This document shows, piece by piece, positions 1 through 9,300 of a DNA stretch of 61,160 nucleotides. The first letter of the stretch is position 1; every line of letters starts with the position of its first letter. The translations under genes and the position numbers were made by a program. Source of the stretch: Methylococcales bacterium (GTDB lineage Bacteria; Pseudomonadota; Gammaproteobacteria; Methylococcales; Methylomonadaceae). Location of the stretch: the NCBI GenBank assembly GCA_026399095.1, contig JAPLRP010000015.1:1-61160 (forward strand), in the 5' to 3' direction. Below the pieces are notes generated by a model. The model searched no databases. It saw only the letters and a program-made list of their open reading frames with translations, and was not told the DNA's origin.

Positions 1-198
1 TTGTTAAAACGTACCGCGTGCTTTGTTGAAAAACAAAGTTTGGGTGTGGAGTGCCACCCAAAGCAAACAGATATTCTGTATGCGTAAAACTAGACGATTA
101 ATAGCGATATGTTCGAATTATTACTATTTAATGTTACTCAATATAAATCTCTTATCAGGGGGCGCACGCAAGGCCCCCCTGACATTTAAGCAGATTGA
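1..198. other. Intergenic left edge with two small inverted repeats
   Basis: No gene is visible between the window edge and the end of the cysZ-like gene. Two small adjacent inverted repeats lie at 21-38 (CTTTGTT/AACAAAG) and 39-62 (TTTGGGTG/CACCCAAA). They could be the terminator region of a gene lying outside the window, but there is no clear T-run. A third, GC-rich hairpin at 155-182 is listed separately. Confidence 0.4.
155..182 (-). terminator. GC-rich hairpin after cysZ
   Basis: TCAGGGGG (155-162) pairs perfectly with CCCCCTGA (175-182) around a 12-nt loop, 17 bp beyond the cysZ stop codon. Read on the minus strand it is followed by an AT-rich stretch without a real T-run, so it is a plausible but imperfect intrinsic terminator of the mtnA-cysZ pair. 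Confidence 0.45.
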
Positions 199-921
199 TT
201 AACCCTCTTTTCTCACGTCATTAAAATAAAGTGTTGCGCCAATAACAGCTACTGGTCCAATAATAATATTTACTACCGGAATAGTAAGCCCCATAACAGC
301 GACTCCGCCAAAGCTTAACGCCCCAATGCGTATGCTTTTAACCAACTGCTTTTGCTCGGAAAACAATATGCCTGCATTTTCCAGTGGATAGGCCATATAT
401 TCCAAGGCCATACCCCAAGCACCAAACAAGGCCCATAAAAAAGGTGCCAGTACATTAACACCTGGAATAAAAGACAATACTAATAAGGGCAAAGCTCGGC
501 TTAACAAGTAACCGGCACGTTTTAATTCCGCAAACATCACCTTAACTAAAGATTGCTCTTCAATTTCTTTAGCTTCTCCGTTTATCAGCACCAAGGTTTT
601 AGCGGATAATTTGCCGTAAAAAGGTGCCGCAAGTAAATTTGCCAATACCGTGAAGGTAAAAAAACCGGCAATAAAGAAACTAATAAAAAACAAGGGCCAT
701 AAAACCCAGCTTAACCAATGTAACCAGCCAGGAATAAACTGATTTATCAAATCAGAAATATAATAATAACCCAGCAATAAGGCAACGCTATATAAAACCA
801 CATTAATTAAAACCGGAATTATAATAAACGTACGTAATTGGCTACTCGCTAATAACTTCAAACCTTTAAACAAATAACCTATTGCTAGAGCCGGATTATT
901 ACCTTTCTTGTCAAATATCAT
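199..921 (-). CDS. cysZ: CysZ-like sulfate permease / EI24-family membrane protein
   Basis: A 240-residue integral membrane protein of the EI24/CysZ family, whose E. coli member is a sulfate permease feeding cysteine synthesis. Sequence support: an N-terminal hydrophobic segment with a LRTFIIIPVLINVVLY-type motif (residues about 29-45), a second hydrophobic block at about 65-105, the family signature around FIPGVNVLAPFLWALFGAW, then LEYMAYPLEN, and a final hydrophobic segment ending in GPVAVIGATLYF. The length is close to that of E. coli CysZ (about 250). Its ATG overlaps the mtnA stop in an ATGA arrangement, so the two genes are probably translationally coupled. Pairing with methionine salvage suggests a common sulfur-economy role; sulfate as substrate is inferred from the family. 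Confidence 0.85.
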   Translation of the reverse strand: MIFDKKGNNPALAIGYLFKGLKLLASSQLRTFIIIPVLINVVLYSVALLLGYYYISDLINQFIPGWLHWLSWVLWPLFFISFFIAGFFTFTVLANLLAAPFYGKLSAKTLVLINGEAKEIEEQSLVKVMFAELKRAGYLLSRALPLLVLSFIPGVNVLAPFLWALFGAWGMALEYMAYPLENAGILFSEQKQLVKSIRIGALSFGGVAVMGLTIPVVNIIIGPVAVIGATLYFNDVRKEG

Positions 922-1952
922 CTTATGCCTCTCATGCCTTGCTCAGTTGGATTTAATACGACACCACGCTCGGTAACTATCGCTGAAATTAATTCAGCCG
1001 GCGTTACATCAAATACCGGATTCCAAGCACTGACTAATGACCCTGCTTTATTATAACAAGCAGGCAATAATTCATTTTGATTGCGTTGTTCGATTTCTAT
1101 CTGATCGCCATTTTGAATGGCCCAATCAATAGTTGTTGTCGGAGCAACGACCATAAAATTAACGCCGTGTTGTTTAGCTAAAACGGCCAAAGAATAAGTA
1201 CCTATTTTATTGGCTGTATCACCATTCGCAGCAATCCTGTCGGCACCAACAATAACCCAATCAATAGCTCCAGACTTCATTAACCATGCCGCCGCCGAAT
1301 CCGCTAGTAAGGTAACGGGAATTTCATCTTGTGCCAATTCCCAAACAGTCAATCTTGCGCCCTGCAACCAAGGTCGGGTTTCTCCGGCATAAACGTTTAA
1401 AGACTGTCTTTGAGTAGCGCTACGAATAACGCCCAGTGCAGTTCCATAACCACCGGTAGCCAAAGCGCCAGTATTACAATGAGTCATAACACCTTTTACC
1501 CCTGCCAAAAGATCAGCACCCAATTCGCCCATTTTAATGTTGGCGGCAATATCGTCCGTATGGATTTTCACGGCACACTCAATAAATGCCAATGGGGGAT
1601 TGGTTAGCGACTGGCCCAGTAAGGCTTTCATTTGCTCCAATGCCCAAAACAAATTAACGGCAGTGGGTCTGGATTTTGCCAACTGCACAATATCGTCCGC
1701 TACTTTTTGTTGCCAGTTTGCAGGCGTCACTGCAAAATGCTGAATAACAGAAAGCGCAACACCATAAGCAGCGGCTATACCAATAGCGGGGGCGCCCCTA
1801 ACTCGCATAGTGGCAATGGCTTCAAAAACGCCAGCCGCATCATTATAATCATCATACACCAATGTATCCGGGAGTTGCCGCTGGTCTAGTACATTTAAGG
1901 AATTGCCTGTCCATTGTAAGGCTTGTACAGATTTTTTAGTTTGCAGAGTCAT
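918..1952 (-). CDS. mtnA: S-methyl-5-thioribose-1-phosphate isomerase
   Basis: Converts 5-methylthioribose-1-phosphate to 5-methylthioribulose-1-phosphate in the methionine salvage pathway (cytosol; related to eIF-2B subunits). Visible motifs: the phosphate-binding RVRGAPAIGIAAAYG (about 50-64), the catalytic Cys159 in THCNTGALATGGYGT, and the catalytic Asp238 in VIVGADRIAANGDTANKIGT. At 344 residues it has the usual length. The ATG at 1952 is followed immediately by coding sequence typical of the family; the Shine-Dalgarno is weak. The gene is divergent from an MTA/SAH deaminase gene 133 bp away and overlaps cysZ by 4 bp. The neighbour implies the deaminase branch (MTA to methylthioinosine, then phosphorolysis to MTR-1-P), as known in Pseudomonas, rather than the MtnK kinase route. 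The phosphorylase is not in this window. Confidence 0.97.
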   Translation of the reverse strand: MTLQTKKSVQALQWTGNSLNVLDQRQLPDTLVYDDYNDAAGVFEAIATMRVRGAPAIGIAAAYGVALSVIQHFAVTPANWQQKVADDIVQLAKSRPTAVNLFWALEQMKALLGQSLTNPPLAFIECAVKIHTDDIAANIKMGELGADLLAGVKGVMTHCNTGALATGGYGTALGVIRSATQRQSLNVYAGETRPWLQGARLTVWELAQDEIPVTLLADSAAAWLMKSGAIDWVIVGADRIAANGDTANKIGTYSLAVLAKQHGVNFMVVAPTTTIDWAIQNGDQIEIEQRNQNELLPACYNKAGSLVSAWNPVFDVTPAELISAIVTERGVVLNPTEQGMRGIR

Positions 1953-2085
1953 TATTTAATAAAACCTAAGGGTAAAAAGTTATAATTTGGTTACTGGACA
2001 CTATAATCGGTTGCTGATGAAACCCATCAATCGCAAACGATCATGTCAGATACATTAAGGCAAGACCATAACACACAGGAACTCC
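1953..2085. promoter_or_regulatory. Divergent mtnA / deaminase promoter region
   Basis: The 133-bp space between the divergent mtnA and deaminase genes must hold both promoters. A TATAAT on the plus strand at 2002-2007 is a candidate -10 box for the deaminase gene, but no good -35 box stands at the right distance. An AGGA at 2077-2080 is a suitable ribosome-binding site for the ATG at 2086. No SAM riboswitch-like structure was recognised. Confidence 0.3.
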
Positions 2086-3396
2086 ATGATAGTCGATACC
2101 CTCATTCATGCTCGCTGGATTATACCCGTTGAACCGGAATCCGTAACCTATGAACACCATAGTTTGGTGATTGATAGTGGCAAAATCATTGATTTACTGC
2201 CTACTGATCAAGCCAAACTAAAATATCAGGGAAAGACCACGGAAAACCTGGAAAATCACGCCTTACTTCCGGGCTTAATTAACTGCCATACGCATGCCGC
2301 TATGACTCTTATGCGCGGTATTGCTGATGATTTACCACTAATGGATTGGCTACAAAACCATATTTGGCCGTTAGAACAAAAATGGATGAGCGAAGCCTTT
2401 GTTAAAGACGGTACTGATTTAGCAATAGCCGAAATGATTCTGGGTGGCACCACCTGCTTTAATGATATGTACTTTTTTCCAGACATCACTGCGGGGCAAG
2501 TTATTCATCATGGTATCCGTGCAACAGTCGGAATGATCGTTATCGATTTTCCATCGGTCTGGGCTCAAAACGCTGATGACTATATTGAAAAGGGGTTGGC
2601 TCTGCATGAGCAACTCCGTCACTCCGACCTTTGCACAACCGCCTTTGCACCACATGCCCCTTACACAGTATCTGATGAACCCTTGCAAAAGATCAGAACC
2701 CTGGCTGATGAGCTGGAATTACCGATACATATCCATGTTCACGAAACCTTACACGAAGTTGAAGAGGCCACAGCTCAATCCGGACAACGACCATTACAAC
2801 GATTGCACGAATTAGGCTTGGTCAATCCCTCCTTGATAGCTGTACACATGACCCAGCTAACCGATGAAGAAATCAGTCTGTTTGCAGAATCGGGCGCTCA
2901 TATCGTGCATTGCCCGGAGTCCAATTTAAAACTCGCCAGTGGTTTTTGTCAGGTTGCCAAATGTCTTGCCGCGGGTATCAATGTAGCCTTAGGCACCGAT
3001 GGCGCAGCCAGCAACAATGATCTGGACATGTTTGGTGAGATGCGCACTGCAGCCTTGCTAGGCAAAGCTATTGCCGCTGATGCCAGCGCCATTCCCGCTA
3101 TGACAGCCTTACGCATGGCGACTATTAATGGTGCCAAAGCACTGGGACTAGAAAACAAGTGTGGCTCACTTAGCATTGGTAAAGCTGCCGATGTAATAGC
3201 CATTGATTTAAATCATCTGGAAACTCAGCCATTATATTGTCCGGTATCTCAAATCGTTTATGCCGCGAGTCGACAACAAGTGACTGATGTTTGGGTAGCC
3301 GGCAAACGCTTATTAAAACAACGCCAACTAACCACCATTAATGTTGATCATTTAAGAGCAAAAATCACTGAATGGCAAAAACGCTTATCAAATTGA
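2086..3396 (+). CDS. mtaD: 5-methylthioadenosine / S-adenosylhomocysteine deaminase
   Basis: Amidohydrolase-superfamily (TrzA/AtzA-like) zinc enzyme, expected to deaminate 5-methylthioadenosine to methylthioinosine and S-adenosylhomocysteine to S-inosylhomocysteine. Visible are the N-terminal metal ligands His68 and His70 in NCHTHAAMTLMRG, a central HIHVHE motif (about residue 213), a conserved HMTQLTDEE, and the metal-binding/catalytic Asp305 in GTDGAASNNDLDMFGE. The 436-residue length is normal. An AGGA ribosome-binding site precedes the ATG by 5 nt. Divergence from mtnA supports a methionine-salvage role over other TrzA-like functions. Exact substrate preference cannot be read from the sequence. 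Confidence 0.92.
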   Translation: MIVDTLIHARWIIPVEPESVTYEHHSLVIDSGKIIDLLPTDQAKLKYQGKTTENLENHALLPGLINCHTHAAMTLMRGIADDLPLMDWLQNHIWPLEQKWMSEAFVKDGTDLAIAEMILGGTTCFNDMYFFPDITAGQVIHHGIRATVGMIVIDFPSVWAQNADDYIEKGLALHEQLRHSDLCTTAFAPHAPYTVSDEPLQKIRTLADELELPIHIHVHETLHEVEEATAQSGQRPLQRLHELGLVNPSLIAVHMTQLTDEEISLFAESGAHIVHCPESNLKLASGFCQVAKCLAAGINVALGTDGAASNNDLDMFGEMRTAALLGKAIAADASAIPAMTALRMATINGAKALGLENKCGSLSIGKAADVIAIDLNHLETQPLYCPVSQIVYAASRQQVTDVWVAGKRLLKQRQLTTINVDHLRAKITEWQKRLSN

Positions 3397-3772
3397 TCTT
3401 GGCAACTACAGTCATCATAACTCAATAATGTGCCACTTAACTGCATTCGAACAATTCTTTTGAAAGAACGAATTCACTGCACTAAATTGTATGCCCAATC
3501 CCGTTGAATCAAAAGTTAACGGAATTTTATAGCACTGGCTGTCGCCAACTTAAGCCACAAGTGTTATAGTTAGGCAATAAAAGCTATTGAGTGACTTTTA
3601 CCTACTTTGAATGGTCAATTTGATTTTCGCGGCTAAAGTGACTCCTTTAATAATCGTTCGAAGTTTATATCTCCCAATTAAGGGCTTTTAAAATAAAAAA
3701 GGTTATTCTTGCTGCCTTAGAAGCAATAACTCAGCGTGTAGTCTCTTTTTACAAACAGGAAGGAAGAATATT
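3397..3772. other. Intergenic region with decayed REP-like half-site
   Basis: This 376-bp stretch holds no convincing gene. At 3626-3648 the sequence TCGCGGCTAAAGTGACTCCT resembles the right half of the palindromic elements at 44701 and 60638; a matching left half is only faintly recognisable around 3590-3610, so this is a decayed copy at best. An imperfect hairpin (GTTATTCTTGCT/AGCAATAAC) lies around 3702-3731, and a strong AGGAAGGAAG ribosome-binding site lies just before the ATG at 3773. Confidence 0.35.
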
Positions 3773-4336
3773 ATGATTGAACTTTTAATTGCAGCCATCG
3801 CCGCCGTCGCTTTTTTTCTTTACCTTTCCAAGGTTAAAAAAGAAAAAAAACAAGCTACAAACCCTGCAACTCCAGCTGAAGACATTAAACCTGCTACCCA
3901 TACCGAAATTAAAAAAGAACCTATAGCCCAATCCAAAACAGTCAACCCCGCTAGCCAAATTCAAAAAGCCTGCACTGACAACGCCCCCCAAGATTCAACA
4001 CTAAGAAGACACTCACTCGCTCACTTACACATAATGATTGAAGCCATTAATGGTTCACGTCCTGCTGACTCCTCTTTAAGTCGTCATTATGACTCACTAG
4101 TTAATACACAATTGGATAATTGCCTAAGCGATAAAACAGCAATGGACCAATTAGTTTGTACCTATGAGGGTTTGAACAAGACTGTCGTCCAAGCTAAACC
4201 AGTCGCACCCGCTGCCAAACCAGTCGCAAAAGCAAAGGCAAAAGCCAGCCCAAAAGCTAAAGCAGTTAAATCAGAAAACTTACCCACTGATTCTACTTTA
4301 CGTCGCCATTACGAATCGATGCTTAGCAACAAATAA
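3773..4336 (+). CDS. Membrane-anchored protein with PxDSxLxRHY repeats, unknown function
   Basis: I cannot assign a function. The 187-residue product has one N-terminal membrane segment (about residues 3-19), then a Lys-rich stop-transfer stretch, so the bulk is probably cytoplasmic. Three copies of a short motif occur: PQDSTLRRH (72-80), PADSSLSRHY (97-106) and PTDSTLRRHY (171-180). Between copies 2 and 3 lies an Ala/Lys/Pro-rich linker (about 138-166), similar to histone H1-like tails. Two cysteines fall between repeats 2 and 3. A very strong Shine-Dalgarno (AGGAAGGAAG) precedes the ATG, implying high expression. It stands alone, convergent with recD. Confidence 0.8.
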   Translation: MIELLIAAIAAVAFFLYLSKVKKEKKQATNPATPAEDIKPATHTEIKKEPIAQSKTVNPASQIQKACTDNAPQDSTLRRHSLAHLHIMIEAINGSRPADSSLSRHYDSLVNTQLDNCLSDKTAMDQLVCTYEGLNKTVVQAKPVAPAAKPVAKAKAKASPKAKAVKSENLPTDSTLRRHYESMLSNK

Positions 4337-4349
4337 AACCCTTTTAGTA

Positions 4350-4378
4350 CTTGATCATAAACAGGATCAAGTTTGTTG
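4350..4378 (+). terminator. Terminator after the PxDSxLxRHY gene
   Basis: CTTGATC (4350-4356) and GATCAAG (4365-4371) form a perfect 7-bp stem followed by TTTGTTGT on the plus strand, 13 bp downstream of the stop codon. A modest intrinsic terminator. Confidence 0.55.
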
Positions 4379-4402
4379 TATGGGCTGTACTTTAAGCCCA
4401 TA
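4379..4402. terminator. Second hairpin between convergent genes
   Basis: TATGGGCT (4379-4386) and AGCCCATA (4395-4402) form a perfect 8-bp stem in the space between the convergent 3773-4336 gene and recD. It may stop transcription from recD. No strong T-run follows on either strand. Confidence 0.4.
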
Positions 4403-4433
4403 TAACTTTAGCAGTTATTCAATAAACTAATTG

Positions 4434-6386
4434 CTATTTGCAAGTCGCTATCACTGCTTGTTTAAAAACATCTACATTACTTTCCAATAGCGTAAAGTTT
4501 TCTTTCGCACGAGTAATCGCCGTATAAACCAACTCTCTGGCCACCACCGAACTTTTGGTTTCCGGCAAGATCAATGCTACATGATTAAACTCGGACCCTT
4601 GAGACTTATGAACGGTAATAGCAAAAGCCGTTTCCACATCCGGCAAACGCATCGGTGATATCCATAAGATCTTGAGTTCATCCAACGAAGCTTCACTTGG
4701 AAAAGCCACACGCAACTTACCCGTTTTATCTTTAAGAGTGATACCGACATCACCATTCATTAAGCCCAAACTATAATCATTCCGTGTAATCATAACCGGC
4801 CGGCCTTCGTACCATAGCGTTGGCTTTTGCTTGGGAAACAACCATTGTTCTATCCGCTGGTTCAAACCTTCAACACCCCAAACACCACGACGCAAGGCAC
4901 ATATAATCTTAAAGGTATCAAAAGCATCCAGCACTTCCTTCGCCCATTGGCTATATTGACCAGAATCCGTTGGACGTTTTTTGTCGATAACATGAAGATA
5001 ATAGCCATAACCTTGATGCTCGTTAGGCTTGCCATTTTTTAACATACCGGCATTAGCCGCTACCAACTGCTTTAAATGGCTATCAGCGGGATGATTTAAC
5101 ACTATTCGTTTCAAATCAGAGTAGGTAGCGCTATCCTTAAAGACAGCTTGAGCCTGCTCAAAGTCACCCTGATTAACCGCCTTGGCAAGTTGCCCAATAC
5201 CGCTATGTTCACCAAAACGATGACTATAGCGAAGCATCACCGTTTGCTGATTAATGGCCGAACCCGCCATTAAAGGCTCAGCCAGCGCTTCATTCGCATA
5301 CCAATCAATCCATTCAAGTGTTTGCTTATCATAAGCAACGTCTTCTGCACCCCGACATAAATCACCCATCACCGAACCCGCTTCCACGGAAGCTAATTGA
5401 TCCTTATCACCCAACAAAATTAATTGGGCAGACGCAGGTAAAGCATCCAACAGCGACGCCATCATTTCCAAGTCAATCATGGAAGCTTCATCCACGATAA
5501 CAATGTCGGCAACCAAGGGATTATTTTTATGATGCACATAATGCCGAGAGTCATGAACACTCCCCAATAACCGATGCAAAGTACTCGCTTTTTTAGGAAT
5601 GTACTGTTTAATCTCTTCAGGCATATCCAACTTTACTACCGCCTTGTTGATAGACTCACTAACCCGAGCTGCAGCCTTACCTGTAGGTGCGGCCAACAAA
5701 ATATTCAATTTCTTGGTGTTGTTCGATTCATCATTAGCCAACTTAATCAACAAGGCCAATAGCTTGGTTAAGGTCGTTGTTTTGCCTGTTCCAGGGCCTC
5801 CGGTAATAATGGCGAAACGTGCACGCAATGCCAACACACAAGCAATTTTTTGCCAATCAGTACTTTCTTGGGATTTAGATGCAAACAAATTTTGTAACTG
5901 AGACTGTAACTCTTTGGGCAGTTCAGTTCTAACAGGCTTTAATCGCTGCTGAATGGCTAGATTCAGTGTTTGTTGATATTGCCAATATCGTCTTAAATAT
6001 AAACGCTTGCCCTCCAAAACGAGTGGCGTATTACCCTGCCCCAAACCAACCAGTATTGAATCACTTAAAGCAGCTTGCCATTGCTCAAAGTTATAAACTT
6101 TAAGTTCAGATAAAGCCTTAGCAACTTCGTCAATCTCATATTGAGCCTTGTCTTCATTTAAGATAGCCAGTGTCAAACTCGGGTTTTCACAAAGGGCTTT
6201 CAAATCAAGAGACACCTCGCCTCGTCCTAATTGATGACTAACTAATGCGCCAGCCCAAAGTACGAGCGCACTTGCCTCAGCATCCTGATCCAATAGAAAT
6301 CGAACAAATGCCCTGTCCAAATAACTCAAGCAACCTAACTTGATCCATTGATCAACACTTTTAAGAACGGCTAAGTGCGGCTTCAT
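4434..6386 (-). CDS. recD: Exodeoxyribonuclease V subunit RecD (5'-3' helicase)
   Basis: Alpha subunit of the RecBCD helicase-nuclease that processes double-strand breaks for RecA. It is a superfamily 1B 5'-3' helicase. Visible: an N-terminal RecBC-interaction domain, the Walker A GGPGTGKT at residues 196-203, a Walker B IVIVDEASMID (about 295), and C-terminal helicase motifs AFAITVHKSQGSEF and LVYTAITRAKENF. The 650-residue length is close to E. coli RecD (608). The ATG overlaps the recB stop by 4 bp. It is last in a recC-recB-recD operon; the ptrA gene found between recC and recB in E. coli is absent. Confidence 0.97.
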   Translation of the reverse strand: MKPHLAVLKSVDQWIKLGCLSYLDRAFVRFLLDQDAEASALVLWAGALVSHQLGRGEVSLDLKALCENPSLTLAILNEDKAQYEIDEVAKALSELKVYNFEQWQAALSDSILVGLGQGNTPLVLEGKRLYLRRYWQYQQTLNLAIQQRLKPVRTELPKELQSQLQNLFASKSQESTDWQKIACVLALRARFAIITGGPGTGKTTTLTKLLALLIKLANDESNNTKKLNILLAAPTGKAAARVSESINKAVVKLDMPEEIKQYIPKKASTLHRLLGSVHDSRHYVHHKNNPLVADIVIVDEASMIDLEMMASLLDALPASAQLILLGDKDQLASVEAGSVMGDLCRGAEDVAYDKQTLEWIDWYANEALAEPLMAGSAINQQTVMLRYSHRFGEHSGIGQLAKAVNQGDFEQAQAVFKDSATYSDLKRIVLNHPADSHLKQLVAANAGMLKNGKPNEHQGYGYYLHVIDKKRPTDSGQYSQWAKEVLDAFDTFKIICALRRGVWGVEGLNQRIEQWLFPKQKPTLWYEGRPVMITRNDYSLGLMNGDVGITLKDKTGKLRVAFPSEASLDELKILWISPMRLPDVETAFAITVHKSQGSEFNHVALILPETKSSVVARELVYTAITRAKENFTLLESNVDVFKQAVIATCK

Positions 6387-9300
6387 AAGATCGCCTGCTT
6401 ATTGATCGAATTACAAAACAGCTGATCTAAACCCTCAATCAAAGCCTTGGGTGGCTTATCAAACATTCGACCACCCAATGAACTGTTTGAGCCGCGTAAA
6501 AACAAGTAAAGCGCTCCACCCACATGAGTATCGTAATCGTAATTTTCACCCAATCTTACTTTCAACAACCGATGCAACGCTAACAAATACAGGGCATATT
6601 GCAAATCATAACGCTTAGCCAGCATGGCTGTTTCCATTACTTCGTATGTATAAACATCATCATGACTGCCAAGACCGTTGAATTTATAATCGACAAGGTA
6701 ATATTGCTGCTTATAAACAAAGACCAAATCAATAAATCCTTTCAACAAACCATTCACTTGATCCGGCAACAAACCGGGCCGAGATTTACCACCAAACGTA
6801 AATTGGGTGATCAGTTGATCAACCTCCGAAACATTAACATATTCTGCTCCCAGTAAAAACTGAAGTTCCGTTTGATAATCGTCAACCTCAAGAGTGGCTA
6901 AACTGGTATCTTCACCCACTAACAACGGCATGGTTAGCCATTGACTTAAGGCCGTAGCAATCATGTCGCGTTTGTCCGCCCAAAGCTTATGACTAAAGAT
7001 TTTATCGATTAATTGCAAACACAAATCCGGAGCTGCCTGCATTGCTTTAAAACCTTGCTGCCCACATTGATCGAGTAATTCATGGATTAAAATCCCGGGA
7101 CCGGCACCTCGTGGCAAACCATGAATACCTGTTAAAGGTGTTGTTAAGCTATTAAACGACACATCGGCCTCATCACTTTGTTTGTCATCACTAGCCGTTT
7201 CATAGACAAGAGGTGATCGTAACTGCTCTGATTGAAGCAACTGATCATTTTCAATTTTCAACGCACTGTAACTGGCTATCCACCAGTTATCAGTAATCTT
7301 GGCGACTGATAAACGAGGCACATCAAGCGCTTCCTGTTGTTGCTTGGGCAAATAACATAATTCATTCGCTTCTGGTAGCTCTGTAATGGCAATAGACTCA
7401 CAATCGCCTTTAAACTGCTCTAACTTGGCGGCCAACGCATTAACTGCTGTTTTTGGTTCCCAGCCAAGCAAATAACCTATCGCACTTTTATCTAACTGAC
7501 TGTCTTTGCCACTACCGCTTTTAATGGGCGCAATACCTAACCAACACGCATACTGTGCTCGCGTAATAGCCACATAAAGTAGTCTTAAATCTTCCTGCAG
7601 CCTTTCTTTGTCGCTTATTTTTTTTATATTATCGTCTTTGCTTAAATCAATACTTAAGTTTTGGTTTTTATCATGAAAACGATAAAAATTACTATACCGA
7701 CCATTCACTTCCCTAAAACTACAAATAAACGGCAAGAATACCAAAGGATACTCAAGACCTTTGGATTTATGGATAGTGATAATCTTGATTAAATTAGCAT
7801 CACTTTCCAACCGAATCACATTTTCTTCTGCCGCTTTCTCACTCGCCGCAATCTCTTCAGCCAAATACCTAATCAAGGCTTGCTCACCTTCCAATTGGCT
7901 ACTGGCTTGTTGTAGCAATTCAGCCAAATGCAAAAGATTGGTTAAACATCGTTCCCCGTTAATTTCAGTTGTTAAGCGAACGGATAAGTCATAATCATTC
8001 ATCAGTTGTCGTAAGGTTGGCAAAATCCCATCTTGTTGCCATCGTTGCTGATAACCCAAAAAGCGTTCTACCTGCTCCTCCCAACCCCACTCATCCAAAG
8101 TCAGTTGCTGTAATGTCTGATAAGACCAGCCTAACGTTGATGTACTTAAAGCCGCACGCACCTTGCGCTCATTGCGTGGTGCTGCCAAGGCTTTCAGCCA
8201 AACCAACAAATCAGAGGCTTCACCGGTTGCATATATAGAATCTCGTTCAGAAAGATAAACGCTGCGTAGCCTTCGGCTTGCCAACGCATTACGAATCACT
8301 TTAGCCTCGGTTCCGTTGCGCACTAAAATAGCAATATCAGAAGGTTGTAAAGATTTAAGTGCACCCGTTAGCGATTTAAAACCGGCCTGACCCTGACTTG
8401 CCAAATTTAACAAACGCACAATTTCGCTGGCAGTTACATCGGCCATAGTTGCCCTGTACTCCGGCATTCCGACAGACTCCACAGAGGGCCAATGCCACAC
8501 CGTTAAAGCTGCGGCCGGCTCATCATTAATCACCCACTCGTCATCACGACCTTTAGCATCGACACTGATAAACGGTAAAGGATTTTGATCGGCATTTTTA
8601 AAAAGAAACGCACCCTCTGCTTGCTTGTCTCCGACCAGAAAAACCTGATTAACCGCACTCACCAATGCTTTAGTCGAGCGGAAATTTGTCCCCAACGTAT
8701 AGTGATTACCGGCAGTCATTTGATGCGCTTTAAGATAAGTATAGATATCAGCACCCCGAAACGAATAGATTGCCTGCTTGGGATCGCCAATCATAAAACA
8801 ACCTAAACCGTTATCTGTTTCTACAGGATACAAGCTGGCAAAAATTCGGTACTGTATCGGATCGGTGTCTTGAAACTCATCAATCAAGGCAATCGGATAT
8901 TGTTGACGAATCACGTTAGCCAATTGCTCACCGTTATCACCTTGCAAGGCTTTATCCAAGCGCGTTAGCATATCGTCAAAAGTCATCCGCGCTGCTTGCT
9001 GCTTTTTTGTCTCGTAACGATGCCTAATCCAATGAATCGCATGCAGCGTGATACTTTCACTCACCTCAAGCTCTTGCGTGTTATGTCTCACCAACCCATC
9101 AATCGCTATAAACGCGGCATGCGTCAATTGATCGGCTTTATCTAGATGGGCTTTGATGAAGCCTGATTGTAACTTTTCCTGTCCAAACCTTGCCAGATCA
9201 TCTATTTTTAAATAACGTCCAAACTGTGCCCATTCATTTAAAGCCGCCAGTTTTTTAAGGAACGTCGCCGGCGCATATTTAACACCGTTTAACCATTTAT

